From positions 62,001-126,000 of the forward strand of contig JAKJXP020000053.1 of NCBI GenBank assembly GCA_022225965.2: 64,000 nt of DNA. The letters run 5' to 3'. A model generated the notes under the pieces. That model made no database searches. It was not told where the DNA came from and saw only the letters and a program-made list of their open reading frames with translations. Positions within the stretch are counted from its first letter, which is position 1, and every line of letters starts with the position of its first letter. Positions 24,671-35,426 of this stretch are shown here, one piece after another. This stretch comes from Diatrype stigma (taxonomy: Eukaryota > Ascomycota > Sordariomycetes > Xylariales > Diatrypaceae). A program made the translations under genes and the position numbers.

Positions 24671-26282
24671 CTTGTTGGTGTTGTTGTTGTTGCTGGGTTT
24701 TTTGGTGTGTGTGTTATAGTATTATAGGGTGAAGAAGAAAACGTTCAAGTCGAGTAAGCCTGCTAACACGAGATCTTACAGAAAAGAGTGGTGATGTGAT
24801 GTATGTAGACGCGAGCGAAGGGTTGGTGTTGTTGATGTTGATGTTGAGGATGGAAAGATGGAAAGATGAATGGAAGGATGAACAGATGGTCTTTGCTCTT
24901 TTTGGTTAATCTTCTGGTCCCCAAATTACATTTCAGGAGTCAACGTTCGTTTCGGACCCATTTTATACAACATGGCAGTCAGGAGAATCCCGGTCATGAC
25001 ATCAGGGTAACTACTAGGTACCTACCTAGGTGGGTAGACAGCCCTGGAGGTAGAGTGGCACGGTGACAGTGACAGTGAGTGACAGTGACAATGACAGTGA
25101 CACCTAGTGACAATGGGCATTATGGCAGCACCTGGGCACTGGCAGTTGGCCCCGTTCGGCTCCTCACCCGGTCGTCCTGTTCGTCCTGGTTCACTCGTAC
25201 ATACAGCCACGTATTTCAGTGGGTATCTTTGCGTATTCCAGGCACAATTCTCGTGCCTGTGCAGCTGCTTTCGTACGCCGGTGTGGAGCAGCAGGTGCTC
25301 AGGTGGCTCGGCACGTCTAGAAGCCGCCACTGCAGGTGCAGTTGTGCAGGTTGCAGGTGCTGGTGCAGGTGCAGGTGCAGGTGGTCCGCAGCTCACCCGG
25401 ATTTTCGGTAGCTCCAGTATGTACCTAGCTCCAGTGGCTCCCCCCTCGATCCCGCTCGATCCCCCATCTGCTAGTTACCCAACTACCACCTAAAACAATT
25501 CAACCCCGGACTTGCGGAGGACATATTTACTGCTTACTACTGTCTGTTGTGTATAGCCTTACAGCTATTCCCATTCCTCTCAGCTTTCCGTCTTCCCCCC
25601 TCCCTTTTTAACGGCTTTTAAGCACGCTGGCACACTGGCACGCTTTCAGCTCCCAGGATTCCGTTTCATTCAGATACAAGGACTGCTTAGCGGTCTGGGC
25701 TCTAATGCAGCAGGCAAGTCGCCCATTTCCCCCCTCTCCAATACGAAGTTCCACTCAGCTATGAACTAGTTATGACGTTTACTCACCTATTCTGGATGAC
25801 GACTGGCCTTGGAAGTTGGCCTGACTGACTGGCACAGCTGCCCAGGCTGCCAGGTTGCCTACTTCGCAAGCAAACGACATTTTTGTTTGTCGACAATTTG
25901 TTGGTTTGTGTGAACGACACGCGTAAATATGCAGTTTCAGCCACGCGGCGGGAGCGCATGTGCTACGTTGTAGTTATATACTTCGCCTTTATGGATGCAT
26001 CTCCGGCTGCAATCCGGCTGCATGCGGCTCGGATGCATCGGGGGCTGTGCAGAGTGTGTGGGTGGAGGTCCCAATATTTTTACATATTTTTAGCCTCACT
26101 TTGTCTGCACCTGGATGGAGGCCTTACGGCTCCCTCCGGCAGTTTGATGGCTTCAGTTCTTCAGGCGTGTGGGGGCCCTCATTAAAGACCCCAGAGACAA
26201 CGATGCTGGCTGGTATCCTGTGTTATATCCAAGACAGCTTATCAGCCGTCAACCTGCTAACGAAGGAACCCCGATAGACCAT
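24671..26282. other. intergenic, low-complexity patches
   Basis: Contains GTGACAGTGACA repeats at about 25063-25103 and a GCAGGT hexamer run at about 25325-25385. No supported gene. The 5' end serves as promoter for the wall-protein gene; the rest is unassigned. Confidence 0.45.
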
Positions 26283-27928
26283 CTATCCCATCCTCGGTGC
26301 TTCATGAAGTCGCACTTGAACACCCGTGCCAGACCGATTTTCAATCGCCTGATGCAACCGAGGCCTACCGTCACCTTCCTCCAAATTCTCGATACGGTCG
26401 TACTGCTGGCAGAAGCGGCAAACAACATAGCTAACCTCCGTGCGACCAAATTGTTCTGCCGATGGTAATAGTATGCAGTTGTTAGAAAATGGTAGAGTAC
26501 GAAGCAAAAGCGAATGACCGGGTGTGTGCACGACTTACGACCTAAGCATTTTCGGGCGCCCGCGCCGAACGGGATGAACTCCCAGCCCGGCCGGTACGTC
26601 TCCCACCTCTCGGGCCGGAACTCTTCCACGTCCTCGCCCCAGATATCTTTACGGTGCTGCATAGCGTACAGGGGAATCAGAACCTGCGTTCCTTCCGGGA
26701 TGAAAACCCTCGCCTGGCCATCGGGACCGCCACCCCGCGGGAGCGTTGTGTCCCGGAGCGCGACTCGTTCATTCAGTGGTATGACGGAGACAAATCTCAG
26801 CGTTTCGTGAATGATCCATTGTAAGTAGCTTACTTGGCCGAGGGCACGGGAATCAGCGGGGCGCGTCCCGAATCTCTCCAATATGATGTTGCGAAGCTTG
26901 GCGAAGACGTGGGGATGGCGGGCAAGGAAGTAGAACACCCAGCCTAACAGGCAGCCTGTTGTATCTCTGCCGGCAACGAGAACGTGCAGGGTCTCGTTCC
27001 GAAGTACGCTGGGGTCCTGTGTCTCCTTGGCAAGCTCATTGAGCAGGTAAAATCTATTGGCCTTCTCCGGATCTTCCTTCTCGGGTGGTTTCGCCAGTCG
27101 GTCGGCAACAATCCCGTCAGCAAACTCATGAATCGCGCGACAGTGCTCTTTGAACTCCTTGCTGTTCATCAGCCAGTAGAACTTAGCGAGCGCGCCACGC
27201 TTGTCGATCCAGACCTTAGCCGCATCAAAGTGAGTGCTCATATCCTTGCCCCCAGGTTGTCCCTCCTCCCTCGAGAGGAGCGAGTTGGTAGAGCGGCCGA
27301 AGATATACTCTGTCGTGGTGTCCAGGGTGAACCTGAAGAACAGAGGGGCAAGATCCACTTTCTCGGTCCACCCGGTAGCCGCGTCTACGGGCAAGCAGCG
27401 GGTGAGGTTCTGCAGGTGGCGCTCGGCGAAGGCGAGGTCGCCAACCATGTCACGCGCGAACTGGGGCCGCAGCAGCGTGCGGCTGTGCTTCCAGGTCTCG
27501 CCGCGGCTGGTGAAGATGCCCCGGCCGAGCAGCGGCATCCAGCTGGCCTGGCGGACGGCGCTGATGTCGAAGTCGGCGGGCGAGCTGAAGAGGGCCCGCG
27601 CGTTCTCCGGGTCGCGCGTGACGAAGATCTCGTAGTCGAGGATCGGCACCCGCAGCGTGTTGCAGCCGGGCGCTACGCTGTCCATCTTCTCCACGATGTA
27701 CTGCGGGCCGCGGTCTGCCTTCTGCGCCCGCAGCGACTCCCGCAAGATCGAGTTGCCAATTAAGTTCTGGCTCCGCAGGGTCGGCGCCGGTTGGCAGCCC
27801 AGGGCCGCCGCCTTGGCTTCATTGCGCCGCTTCTTGAGCTGCGATCGAACGGCTACATAGATGACGAGGATGAGGATGAGGACGACCCCTTCCTTGGCAG
27901 AAGAGCGGTACATTTTTTTCGACGACAC
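26283..27928 (-). CDS. Cytochrome P450, CYP52-like (alkane / fatty-acid hydroxylase type)
   Basis: Exons 27928-26539 and 26455-26283 give 520 aa. A single N-terminal membrane anchor lies at residues 13-28. The I-helix motif is AGRDTTG (319-325), ExxR is E375-TLR, and the PERF-like block is FRPERW. Heme binding is FIPFGAGARKCLG with Cys461; the intron interrupts codon 464, just after that motif, and exon 2 continues QQFGRTEVSYV. The AGRDTTG helix and FGAGxRxCLG loop match the CYP52/CYP539 clan, whose members omega-hydroxylate alkanes or fatty acids at the endoplasmic reticulum. Reading through the intron stays open in one frame, so an automatic call could produce a false 559-residue protein. 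The substrate is not decided by sequence. Confidence 0.92.
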
Positions 27929-28642
27929 GTAACGTCAGCTTGTGTTGGCCCTTGGCTCTCCACACTTTGACCAAAGCATCCAGGTAGTTACCGGTCTGGT
28001 CTGGTGTTACGAACATGAGAACACGAACGTGACGATGGCGGACCAAGTAACAGACAGTAACAGCCAAGACTCAAACGCGCACCGCGAATTTTCGAAGAGG
28101 GGCAACTGCTATTGGTATGTATATAACCGACGGCTTTTGCGATACGCAGGTGGCCACTAGTATACATTCCGTTTCTTCGCTATGTGTATGATGACAATGC
28201 ATGACCCCCACTTGCTGAGCCAATTCAGTCAGGAAACAGGTAAATCGGAACGGATTATTAAGCTGAATGCAGAGTATCTCGATCTGTACTACGTAGTAGG
28301 GTCTAGAGCTATCTGGATGTTACAACCCGGGTGAATTTGGTCGGCGAAATCGATAGCTTCAGGAGCTCAAAGCGTACAGTTTCCCTCTACCAACTACATG
28401 CCCCATGCCCAGATCGTGAGTTTCGATAATGTATTCACAGGCTTGTGAGCAAAGTCACATGTGCGAGCTTCGAGCTTCGTCAGGAACTCAGACTACCACG
28501 TAGTGGAACTGCGGAGCAGCAGCACACACCCTGCCAAGTCAGTACAGTTGAATTACCCCTTTAGGCCGACCTTAGTCCCTGTCCCCTAGGCATATGTACA
28601 TATGCAACAACCCCTGTCACGATCACTGATCAAGCATTCTAG
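27929..28642. other. intergenic, P450 upstream region
   Basis: Promoter side of the minus-strand P450 at 26283-27928. No further gene seen. Confidence 0.45.
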
Positions 28643-28644
28643 TA

Positions 28645-29370
28645 CTCGTCAGGGCTCTAAACGCCTCCTGACCCACAATTTGACCGCTTCGCTATTGTAG
28701 TCAGGGACTACCTAAATGTCCTGAAAATGCTAAATGTCTTATTGTTTGCTACATCCAATTATATGCGTTTTTGCTTACAATCGAAGTAGCACACTGTATT
28801 GCAATTCCCCGTATTAATGCATAGGATATTTTCGACTATTATGTCATTACCAGGATTTTGCAAAACGTGAATTTTTGCAAGCGCAAAGGAAATTCCGGGT
28901 TTTTGTTGATTCCTGCAATTCCGTTAATTGCTGTTAATAATTTGTAGGGGGTTGTAGGTGCTGGTTGTAGGTGCTGGTTGTAGGTGCTGGTTATAGGTGC
29001 TGGTTGTAGGTGCTGGTTGTAGGTGCTGGTTGTAGGTGCTGGTTATAGGTGCTGGTTATAGGTGCTGGTTGTAGGTGCTGGTTGTAGGTGCTGGTTATAG
29101 GTGTAGGTGCTAGCTGTAGGTGCTAGCTGTAAGTGCTAGCTGTATTGTTTTATTCGATAAATTGTTGAGATTATCTTGTATGCGAGGGGACTATATTGAC
29201 GTATGCGGCAATATCGGCAGTTGGCAGAGTACATAGAGTTGCACCTAATTTGTATGGGGAATTATGTAGAAAGTAAGACATTTAGCTTTTTCAGGACATT
29301 TAGGTAGTCCCTGACTACAATAGCGAAGCGGTCAAATTGTGGGTCAGGAGGCGTTTAGAGCCCTGACGAG
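28645..29370. mobile_element. MITE with roughly 98-bp inverted ends and TA duplication
   Basis: CTCGTCAGGGCTCTAAACGC opens the left arm. The right end, about 29273-29370, is its reverse complement for close to 100 bases with about one mismatch. TA flanks both ends (28643-28644 and 29371-29372). There is no coding capacity. The middle is a minisatellite (see the repeat entry). TA duplication suggests a Tc1/mariner-type transposase acting in trans; inference. Confidence 0.85.
28950..29132. repeat. 13-bp tandem repeat inside the MITE
   Basis: Around 13 units of GGTTGTAGGTGCT, some with GGTTATAGGTGCT, degrading to TAGCTGTAGGTGC at the right side. It sits centrally between the inverted arms. Confidence 0.85.
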
Positions 29371-29372
29371 TA

Positions 29373-29812
29373 GCACCTACTTGGTAAGGATATAGAGATG
29401 AGCTTAACTTGAACACCCTGCTTTAGCTACAGCTCGGAAGTTGATAGTGAGGTTGAACTAATGCCAAGCTAACGGTAGTATAGTCTTAGTCTCTGCCATC
29501 GATAGCACCTCAAAACAAGGAAGAACTCGCTGGTTCAGATAGAATAATGATATATCTAGTAAAGATGACGATCACGATGGCCGGGCACGAATGTTCAGGT
29601 CCAGTCGCTAGGCTTGTATGCCAACGAGAGCTCCCCGTGCGTCCACCAGTCGTGACCTAGTTAAACACGCGTCTACCCTCGTTACCAGCGTGATATCAGC
29701 ATATGTAATCTTCTAACGGCTCGTGACCCAAGGACCCCATCCCTCCCATCCATTTGTCCCATCCATTTGTTTGTTCATTCTCATTCGTCCACTCCTCGTT
29801 CTATCAGTCACC
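29373..29812. other. intergenic, promoter of the CX7C repeat protein
   Basis: A CT/TC-rich run (TTTGTCCCATCCATTTGTTTG) just before a CACCATG start is typical of well-expressed fungal genes. Confidence 0.45.
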
Positions 29813-30529
29813 ATGCATCGCCCGGCGGCTCCATATGCTGCTTTCTTAGCTTCTGCCTTACTGCTGGGCCTCACCTCCAGCCTGCCGATCATCAGCACGA
29901 AAGGCCGGTCCCTCATAGACCTAAGCCCGAACATCTCCCCAGACCTAAACCTCAGCAGCGACGGCTCTTGTTTCGGGCTGGGAATCTCGGCCTGCGACCC
30001 CATCACTGTCGTGCACACCAGCAGCAACGGGAAGAAGTACGCGAACAGTACCCAAAGCTCGCAGGATGACGAGGGCGGCAGCGGCAGTACGGGGAACACC
30101 AGCTCGAAATCAAACTCGACCACTACACCAACTACAACTACAACTATCCCCATCACCAATACCACTACTGTAAGCCACAGTCCCTTGATCAACATCAACT
30201 TGAACATCTCGCCCAAGACGGATGTCGGAGGAGACAACACCTGCATAGGCATCGGCGTCTCGGTCTGCGACCCAATCAGCGTCAGTGATGGAACCGGTAA
30301 CTCTACTAAGGAGAGCACCGATACCGAGGATGTCTCGGGCGACTCTAGCAACGGCCCCTCATCTTCCACAGACGAAGGCTCAGTTAGCGGAAGCGGCAGT
30401 CTGATCAACATTAATATTAACATCTCGCCTGACATCGACCTGGGTGGCGATAACGTGTGCATTGGGCTCGGGGTTTCGGCTTGTGACTCCATCAATGTTA
30501 GCAAAGCGGAAGGGTCGGAAGATAGCTAG
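29813..30529 (+). CDS. Secreted protein with three CX7C repeats, function unknown
   Basis: Single exon of 238 aa; start at a CACCATG context gives a signal peptide at residues 1-23. Three copies of one roughly 31-residue unit lie at residues 34-64, 125-155 and 197-227. The common pattern is L-I-(N/D)-(I/L)-x-x-NISP-x-x-(D/N)-(L/V)-x-x-D-(N/G)-x-C-(I/F)-G-(I/L)-G-(I/V)-S-x-C-D. Each has exactly two cysteines seven residues apart (C53/C61, C144/C152, C216/C224) and one NIS glycosylation sequon. The linkers (65-124, 156-196) are Ser/Thr/Asn/Gly-rich and probably disordered or O-glycosylated. There is no GPI tail. I do not recognise a named family. The six cysteines may pair within each repeat. 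Possible roles include a wall-associated or host-directed secreted protein; unproven. Confidence 0.8.
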   Translation: MHRPAAPYAAFLASALLLGLTSSLPIISTKGRSLIDLSPNISPDLNLSSDGSCFGLGISACDPITVVHTSSNGKKYANSTQSSQDDEGGSGSTGNTSSKSNSTTTPTTTTTIPITNTTTVSHSPLININLNISPKTDVGGDNTCIGIGVSVCDPISVSDGTGNSTKESTDTEDVSGDSSNGPSSSTDEGSVSGSGSLINININISPDIDLGGDNVCIGLGVSACDSINVSKAEGSEDS

Positions 30530-30653
30530 TTGAGGGATGGAGGTTCTATGCTTTGGACATGGCTTTGCAATCAGGTTTTTAGCAGTGCTTTAGGAAATGA
30601 ATGTATGCTCGTAGTAGCTATGCCATCTAGGAACTTACAACTGTATGTAATAG

Positions 30654-30974
30654 CTAATTGATGCCCTCCAGATCCCTTGCTGTGTCAGAATTGCTCATTA
30701 TAGCAGCATCTAAGATAGTAGCTCTTGGGTTTACAAGATAGGCATATTGCTCTTCAAACTTTAGCCAACTATCTATGGCGTATTGGATTCTACAGCCTAT
30801 ACATTTACCAGAGTGCATTGTCGCAATATCAGCAATCAAATCCGGACCATAGGTGGTTTGTGAACAGCATATTGTCCCCCTTCTGATGTTCATCCCCTCC
30901 TTCTTAGATAGCAGAACGAGAAAAGATAAAGATAGTGTAGTAGTCATGGATATTGCTATGACGAGGGCTCTCAT
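30654..30974 (-). CDS. Possible small secreted cysteine-containing protein
   Basis: Frame of 106 aa. Residues 1-22 are hydrophobic and could be a signal peptide (MRALVIAISMTTTLSLSFLVLL). Four cysteines follow: C36-C37 as a pair, then C58 and C61 (CIGC). No family was recognised and no introns were evident. The length and the cysteine content fit a small secreted protein, but a frame of this size could occur by chance. It is convergent with the CX7C gene. Confidence 0.4.
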   Translation of the reverse strand: MRALVIAISMTTTLSLSFLVLLSKKEGMNIRRGTICCSQTTYGPDLIADIATMHSGKCIGCRIQYAIDSWLKFEEQYAYLVNPRATILDAAIMSNSDTARDLEGIN

Positions 30975-31160
30975 AATTTAGAAGTGTAAATTCCTTGGGT
31001 ATTCATCGCTAGATCGGACTATCTAAGAGTATGGCGTATAACAACCCCTATCCGGACCGCACACCAACTGCTACGACATTGCGTGCATGCATTCACGCCT
31101 TCACTAATTTACAATTCCGGTCTGACGCCTGCCAATGGCTCCTCTCCCTTCACATCGAAA

Positions 31161-32792
31161 TCAAATGGCAGTAACCTTGACAGTGACGCCGTGCTTGGGC
31201 CTCAACACCAGGCGCCACATCTTCCAGTCCTCGGGGTCAGGCACGGCCTCGTCCCGGTTGAACTCGTACATGCTCAGCAGGCAGCACAGCAGGATCTTCA
31301 TCTCGGTCTCGGCGAACTTGCGGCCGATGCAGCCGCGCGGGCCCTGCAGGAACGTCATGAAGGCGTTGGCGGTGTACGAGTCGGGCAGGCGGTCCCAGCG
31401 GTCCGGGTCGAAGACGTCGGCGTCGCCGCCCCAGTAGGCCGGCAGCCGGTTGATGGCGTTGGCCAGCACGTACATGACGGTGCCGCCGGGCACGCGGTAG
31501 CCGGCCAGCGTGTCGTCCGCGATCGACTGCCGCACCGTCATGGGGATCGGCGGGATGTAGCGCAGCGACTCGCGGCAGACGTTGTCCAGGTACGGCAGCT
31601 GGTCCGGGTCGACCGACGCGAGCCGGTCCGCGTCGAAGCGCGCCCCGCCCGAGCGGTCGAACAGGTGCGGCATGCGGTCCTTGATCTCCTCGCGCAGACG
31701 CGACTGGATCTCCGGCCGCATGCTGAGCAGGTGGATGGTCCAGGCCACGCCCGTGGCCGTGGTGTCGTGGCCGGCCCCCAGGAACGTCATGATCTGGTCG
31801 CGCATGGTCTCGAGCGAGAGGCCGGCCTCGCCGGCGGCCTTGCGCTTCTCGTTGTCGCGCGCGATGAGCGCGAGGATGTCGCGGCCGCCGCCCGTCCGGC
31901 TCTCCGCCTGCGCCTGCGCCTGCTTCTCCGCGATGATCGCCGTCGCCTTGTCCACGATGATCTGCCGCGACGTCTCCATGTCGCGGTTCATCCGCGCCGG
32001 GATGTGCTTGCTCGCCGGCACGAAGGCCTGCAGCCCGTGCAGGATCCGCGAGCCCAGGTCGAAGGCGAACACCAGCCGGTACGCCTCGCGGATCGGCGCC
32101 TCGGGGAACTCCAGCGATTTGATGTCGTACCCGAAGCCCGCGCCGCCGATGATGTCCAGCGTGGTCCGGTTGAGCCACTCCAGCACCTCGAACGACTTGG
32201 TCGTGACGCCCGCGGCCGCCATCTCCTCCCGCCACAGCTTGGCGAGGAGGAGCGACTTCTCCCAGAATACCGGGGCCAGCGCGCGGATCGCCTGGATCGA
32301 GAACCCGGGCGCAAGGGCCTTGCGCTGGTGCACGTGCTCCTGGCCTTCGGCGAGGAGGACGCCTTCACCCAAGATGCGCACCATCCAGAGCTTCGCTCGC
32401 ACAGGCTTGGGGTAGTTGTACGGGTTCTTGACCGTCATCTGCTTGAGGGCCTCGTCGTCCGCGATCGACAGGCGTTCGGCGCCGAAGGGGAAGAAATATC
32501 GGATGATCAGGCCATGGTCCTGGTGCCACTTCCGATGCGGGACACCGCACTCTTGGGTGATGATCTCGAAGAACTGTCCCCAGAGGGGGAAGCCGGGAAC
32601 AGTAGGGACATGTCTGAGCTCGGAAACGTAGAAGGGGTATATCCAGCTTGCCCAGACGACAGCGTAAAGGGGTATTATGACGGCCAAGGAGGTGGCAACG
32701 GTGGATAGAACTGGTAGCTCAGCGTGTCGTGCCCATAGAAACGAGGCAGCTGCTGTGACTACCGTCACAGGTACGATACCAACGTTCGACAT
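31161..32792 (-). CDS. Cytochrome P450 (CYP4/CYP3-like clan), single exon
   Basis: 543 aa without introns. The N-terminus has two or three hydrophobic segments within residues 5-56, more than the usual single anchor. The I-helix is AGHDTT (340-345), ExxR is E408-SLR, and PERF is represented by FDPDRW. The heme loop is FLQGPRGCIGRKFAE with Cys488. It is a complete catalytic P450 but is not closely related to the P450 at 26283-27928: its heme loop is LQGPRGCIG rather than FGAGARKCLG. Substrate unknown. It lies between the CX7C protein and the elongase. Several long frames on the other strand are GC-driven shadows. Confidence 0.92.
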   Translation of the reverse strand: MSNVGIVPVTVVTAAASFLWARHAELPVLSTVATSLAVIIPLYAVVWASWIYPFYVSELRHVPTVPGFPLWGQFFEIITQECGVPHRKWHQDHGLIIRYFFPFGAERLSIADDEALKQMTVKNPYNYPKPVRAKLWMVRILGEGVLLAEGQEHVHQRKALAPGFSIQAIRALAPVFWEKSLLLAKLWREEMAAAGVTTKSFEVLEWLNRTTLDIIGGAGFGYDIKSLEFPEAPIREAYRLVFAFDLGSRILHGLQAFVPASKHIPARMNRDMETSRQIIVDKATAIIAEKQAQAQAESRTGGGRDILALIARDNEKRKAAGEAGLSLETMRDQIMTFLGAGHDTTATGVAWTIHLLSMRPEIQSRLREEIKDRMPHLFDRSGGARFDADRLASVDPDQLPYLDNVCRESLRYIPPIPMTVRQSIADDTLAGYRVPGGTVMYVLANAINRLPAYWGGDADVFDPDRWDRLPDSYTANAFMTFLQGPRGCIGRKFAETEMKILLCCLLSMYEFNRDEAVPDPEDWKMWRLVLRPKHGVTVKVTAI

Positions 32793-34308
32793 TTTGACAA
32801 ACGCTGTTCAGTGCCGAATAGGAGCTACGGCGGGAAACAGTTTGGTGACTGACAGGTGAGAAGTCTCTATGGCTTGTTAGGTTGGTTTTATGTGAGACAG
32901 CCTGTCAGCTTAGAACATCCATAGGCAAGAATCATCACTAAGCGCCAGTTAGACCATACATGGTTTGACATGTCCGCCGACGTAATAGTCCTCAGCCCAG
33001 AGCATGTATTTCGAGAAGGGGGATATGGGTGGAACCGGTCCACTCGGGATGAGACATCTCTTCGGAGCCAGCTGGGGGGCTAAGCCAATGATGTCATTGA
33101 AGATATCTGTATGGTAATAGTAGACAAGAAGAATGTTTACTAATGATAGCTACTAGCGCGTTCGTGTCTTGTGGGAGATGGGATAAAGTAGTTATTTCGG
33201 CAATTTGCAGTGTTGCCCTTCGTTGGTTCCGCAACAAAACTAGCCGACCTGATGGGAAGTGGGCTATAGTCCTCACGTATCGGAGGCCATGGACAAGCCC
33301 CCAACCAGGAGGGGGCCATAGTCGGGCTCACCCTTGTCATGTATGCATTAGTATATCTCTATAAAGCCCGTCACTTGTCGAGTTCCAGCGGCCGGCTGTG
33401 CCGAGATCTGGAACTAAAGAACCTGAGATATGTATTCACTGATATCATCCTGGCATTCAGCCAGTTAGGTAATATACATTATAAGCGTCTTTATGAAGGG
33501 ATGGCTTAGGGGGAGACTCACTTCTGAGTTATATATTTATCGTTACAGAGATTCCCTTTGAGTCTTCGGAAGCAAACCAGGAACAACTAAAAGCTCGTGA
33601 GACCTTAAAACTCATAAGATCGAATGAAAGGTTTTCACATGTAAATTCGTGTCCTCCCTTTTCTATTTAGCCCCTCTTACCATGTAGATACAAGCCCACG
33701 AAGCCCGTAGCTCCATAATAGCGAAGTTAGCGAACAGGGAAAACAACATTGTGAGGGGAACCGCCCGTACCCAGACTATACTTCAGGGGTATATCCTAGT
33801 ATATCGTATCAAGTCCAAGTTTTAGCAAAATCAAAGGTCGCTGCCGATTAGGCTCGGGTTGATTGATGAAGCTAATGGCTGATATACCCACCTAGCTAAA
33901 GTAGCTTACTTTGACACCTTTGCAAATGCCAAACATACATAGTCAACATCCCGAATCTACCTAGTTTGTTATCCGAGTCTTCAGGTTGATAGGCATCAGC
34001 TGGTACTTTTCCTGGCTCCGTAGCAGTAGATTGCATTCCCGGAGATCGAAAGCCATGTGAGCCCTCACGCTTAAGTGTGATCTGATTTGAAGCTTTTACT
34101 ATGTATGCTTTCGGCGACCCGCTGCGAAGCGCCCCTTTCAAGGGAGGTGGAAGATGACGTCAATGCTTCGACATTGATCTTTTCGATAACTTATAGCTGG
34201 GTGCCCCATCAGAGACCCGAGAGGATGCAGGTCGTATGTTCAGCATTCCGCTGTGATGCCCCTTTCTGTCAATTCAACTATCTGAGGTTTTCGTTTCATT
34301 CGTTCAGA
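32793..34308. other. intergenic, no gene seen
   Basis: Divergent spacer between the P450 and the elongase, so it should contain both promoters. In-frame ATGs upstream of 34309 (34087, 34225) are possible alternative elongase starts but add no recognisable residues. Confidence 0.45.
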
Positions 34309-35426
34309 ATGTCCTCAGGCCCGGCGTCTCTCTGCGCAATGCCGAGTGTCATACCACTTGCGCCATGGCGGGCGTTCGATAAGCTGTGGACGGCCACGAT
34401 GGGGTACCATGCTGACGAATTCGAGTTCGTTGAGGGTGTTACACCGTTTTCCACTCTTGGTGAAACACTCGGAATGGTCGTTTTATACGTCGTCGTAATC
34501 TTCGGTGGCCAGGAGTTCATGCGCCACCGGGAGCCGCTGAAGCTGAACACTCTGTTCAAGATCCATAACCTGTTTCTAACTATCTTGAGTGGCGGCCTCT
34601 TGGTGCTTTTCATCGAGCAACTTGCCCCACAGCTCTGGAACCATGGGGTGTACGAGAATATCTGCGGCGCAGATGGCTGGACAAAACCACTTGTGACCCT
34701 CTATTACGTGAGTATTCGAGGCTGGAAAATATTGTTTCAATCCTACTGGACCATTACTAACGATTTCGAAGCTCAACTACGTCACAAAATATATCGAGTT
34801 GATAGACACGGTTTTCCTGATGGTGAAGAAGAAGCCGCTTACGTTCCTACACACGTACCACCATCCGGCAACCGCCTTGCTGTGTTACACGCAGCTGGTA
34901 GGACACACATCGGTTTCTTGGGTTCCGATCACCCTCAACCTAACAGTCCACGTCGTGATGTACTGGTACTACTTCCAAGCTGCTCGCGGAGTGAAGGTGT
35001 GGTGGAAGGAGTGGATCACGCGCCTTCAAATCACCCAATTCGTTCTAGATCTCGGTAAGCAGCCAGCCACAAAAGCCAATAAAGATAAACTTGCATGCCA
35101 CGTTTCTAACTCCCCGCACAGGGTTCGTTTACTTTGCATGTTGGGACTACTGGTCTAGTACCCATGCACCATGGCTCCCGCATGTAGGAAAGTGTGCAGG
35201 CGATCCGGTGGCTGCCGCAATGGGCAGCACTATACTGAGCTCGTACCTGGTCCTTTTTGTCCTGTTCTATATTGACACCTACAAGAAGCAGTCCAAACGC
35301 AAGTCCAAGCAGCCGAGGGAGAAGAAATCAGTGGTGGCATGGTCGATGAAGGAAAGTGCTGCGAAGATGGCTGATAGCTGCACTACGAGCCAGCAGCACA
35401 CCAGCCCCGTTATTTCTAGGAAATAG
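34309..35426 (+). CDS. Very-long-chain fatty-acid elongase (ELO / GNS1-SUR4)
   Basis: Exons 34309-34707, 34772-35054 and 35122-35426 give 328 aa. It has about seven membrane segments. The catalytic histidine box is H160-T-Y-H163-H164 within [10 protein letters not shown]. Other family blocks are [17 protein letters not shown] and [13 protein letters not shown]. The Lys-rich C-terminus ([17 protein letters not shown]) resembles endoplasmic-reticulum retention tails of ELO proteins. The enzyme condenses malonyl-CoA with long-chain acyl-CoA, the rate-limiting step of VLCFA synthesis for sphingolipids. The N-terminal block [12 protein letters not shown] is typical of the fungal ELO2/ELO3 group. 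Both introns are GT-AG of 64-67 nt. Confidence 0.94.

Noticed and set aside
31083..32708. 541-codon plus-strand frame opposite the P450
   Set aside because: Arg/Val/Gly-rich shadow of a certain P450 with all its motifs.
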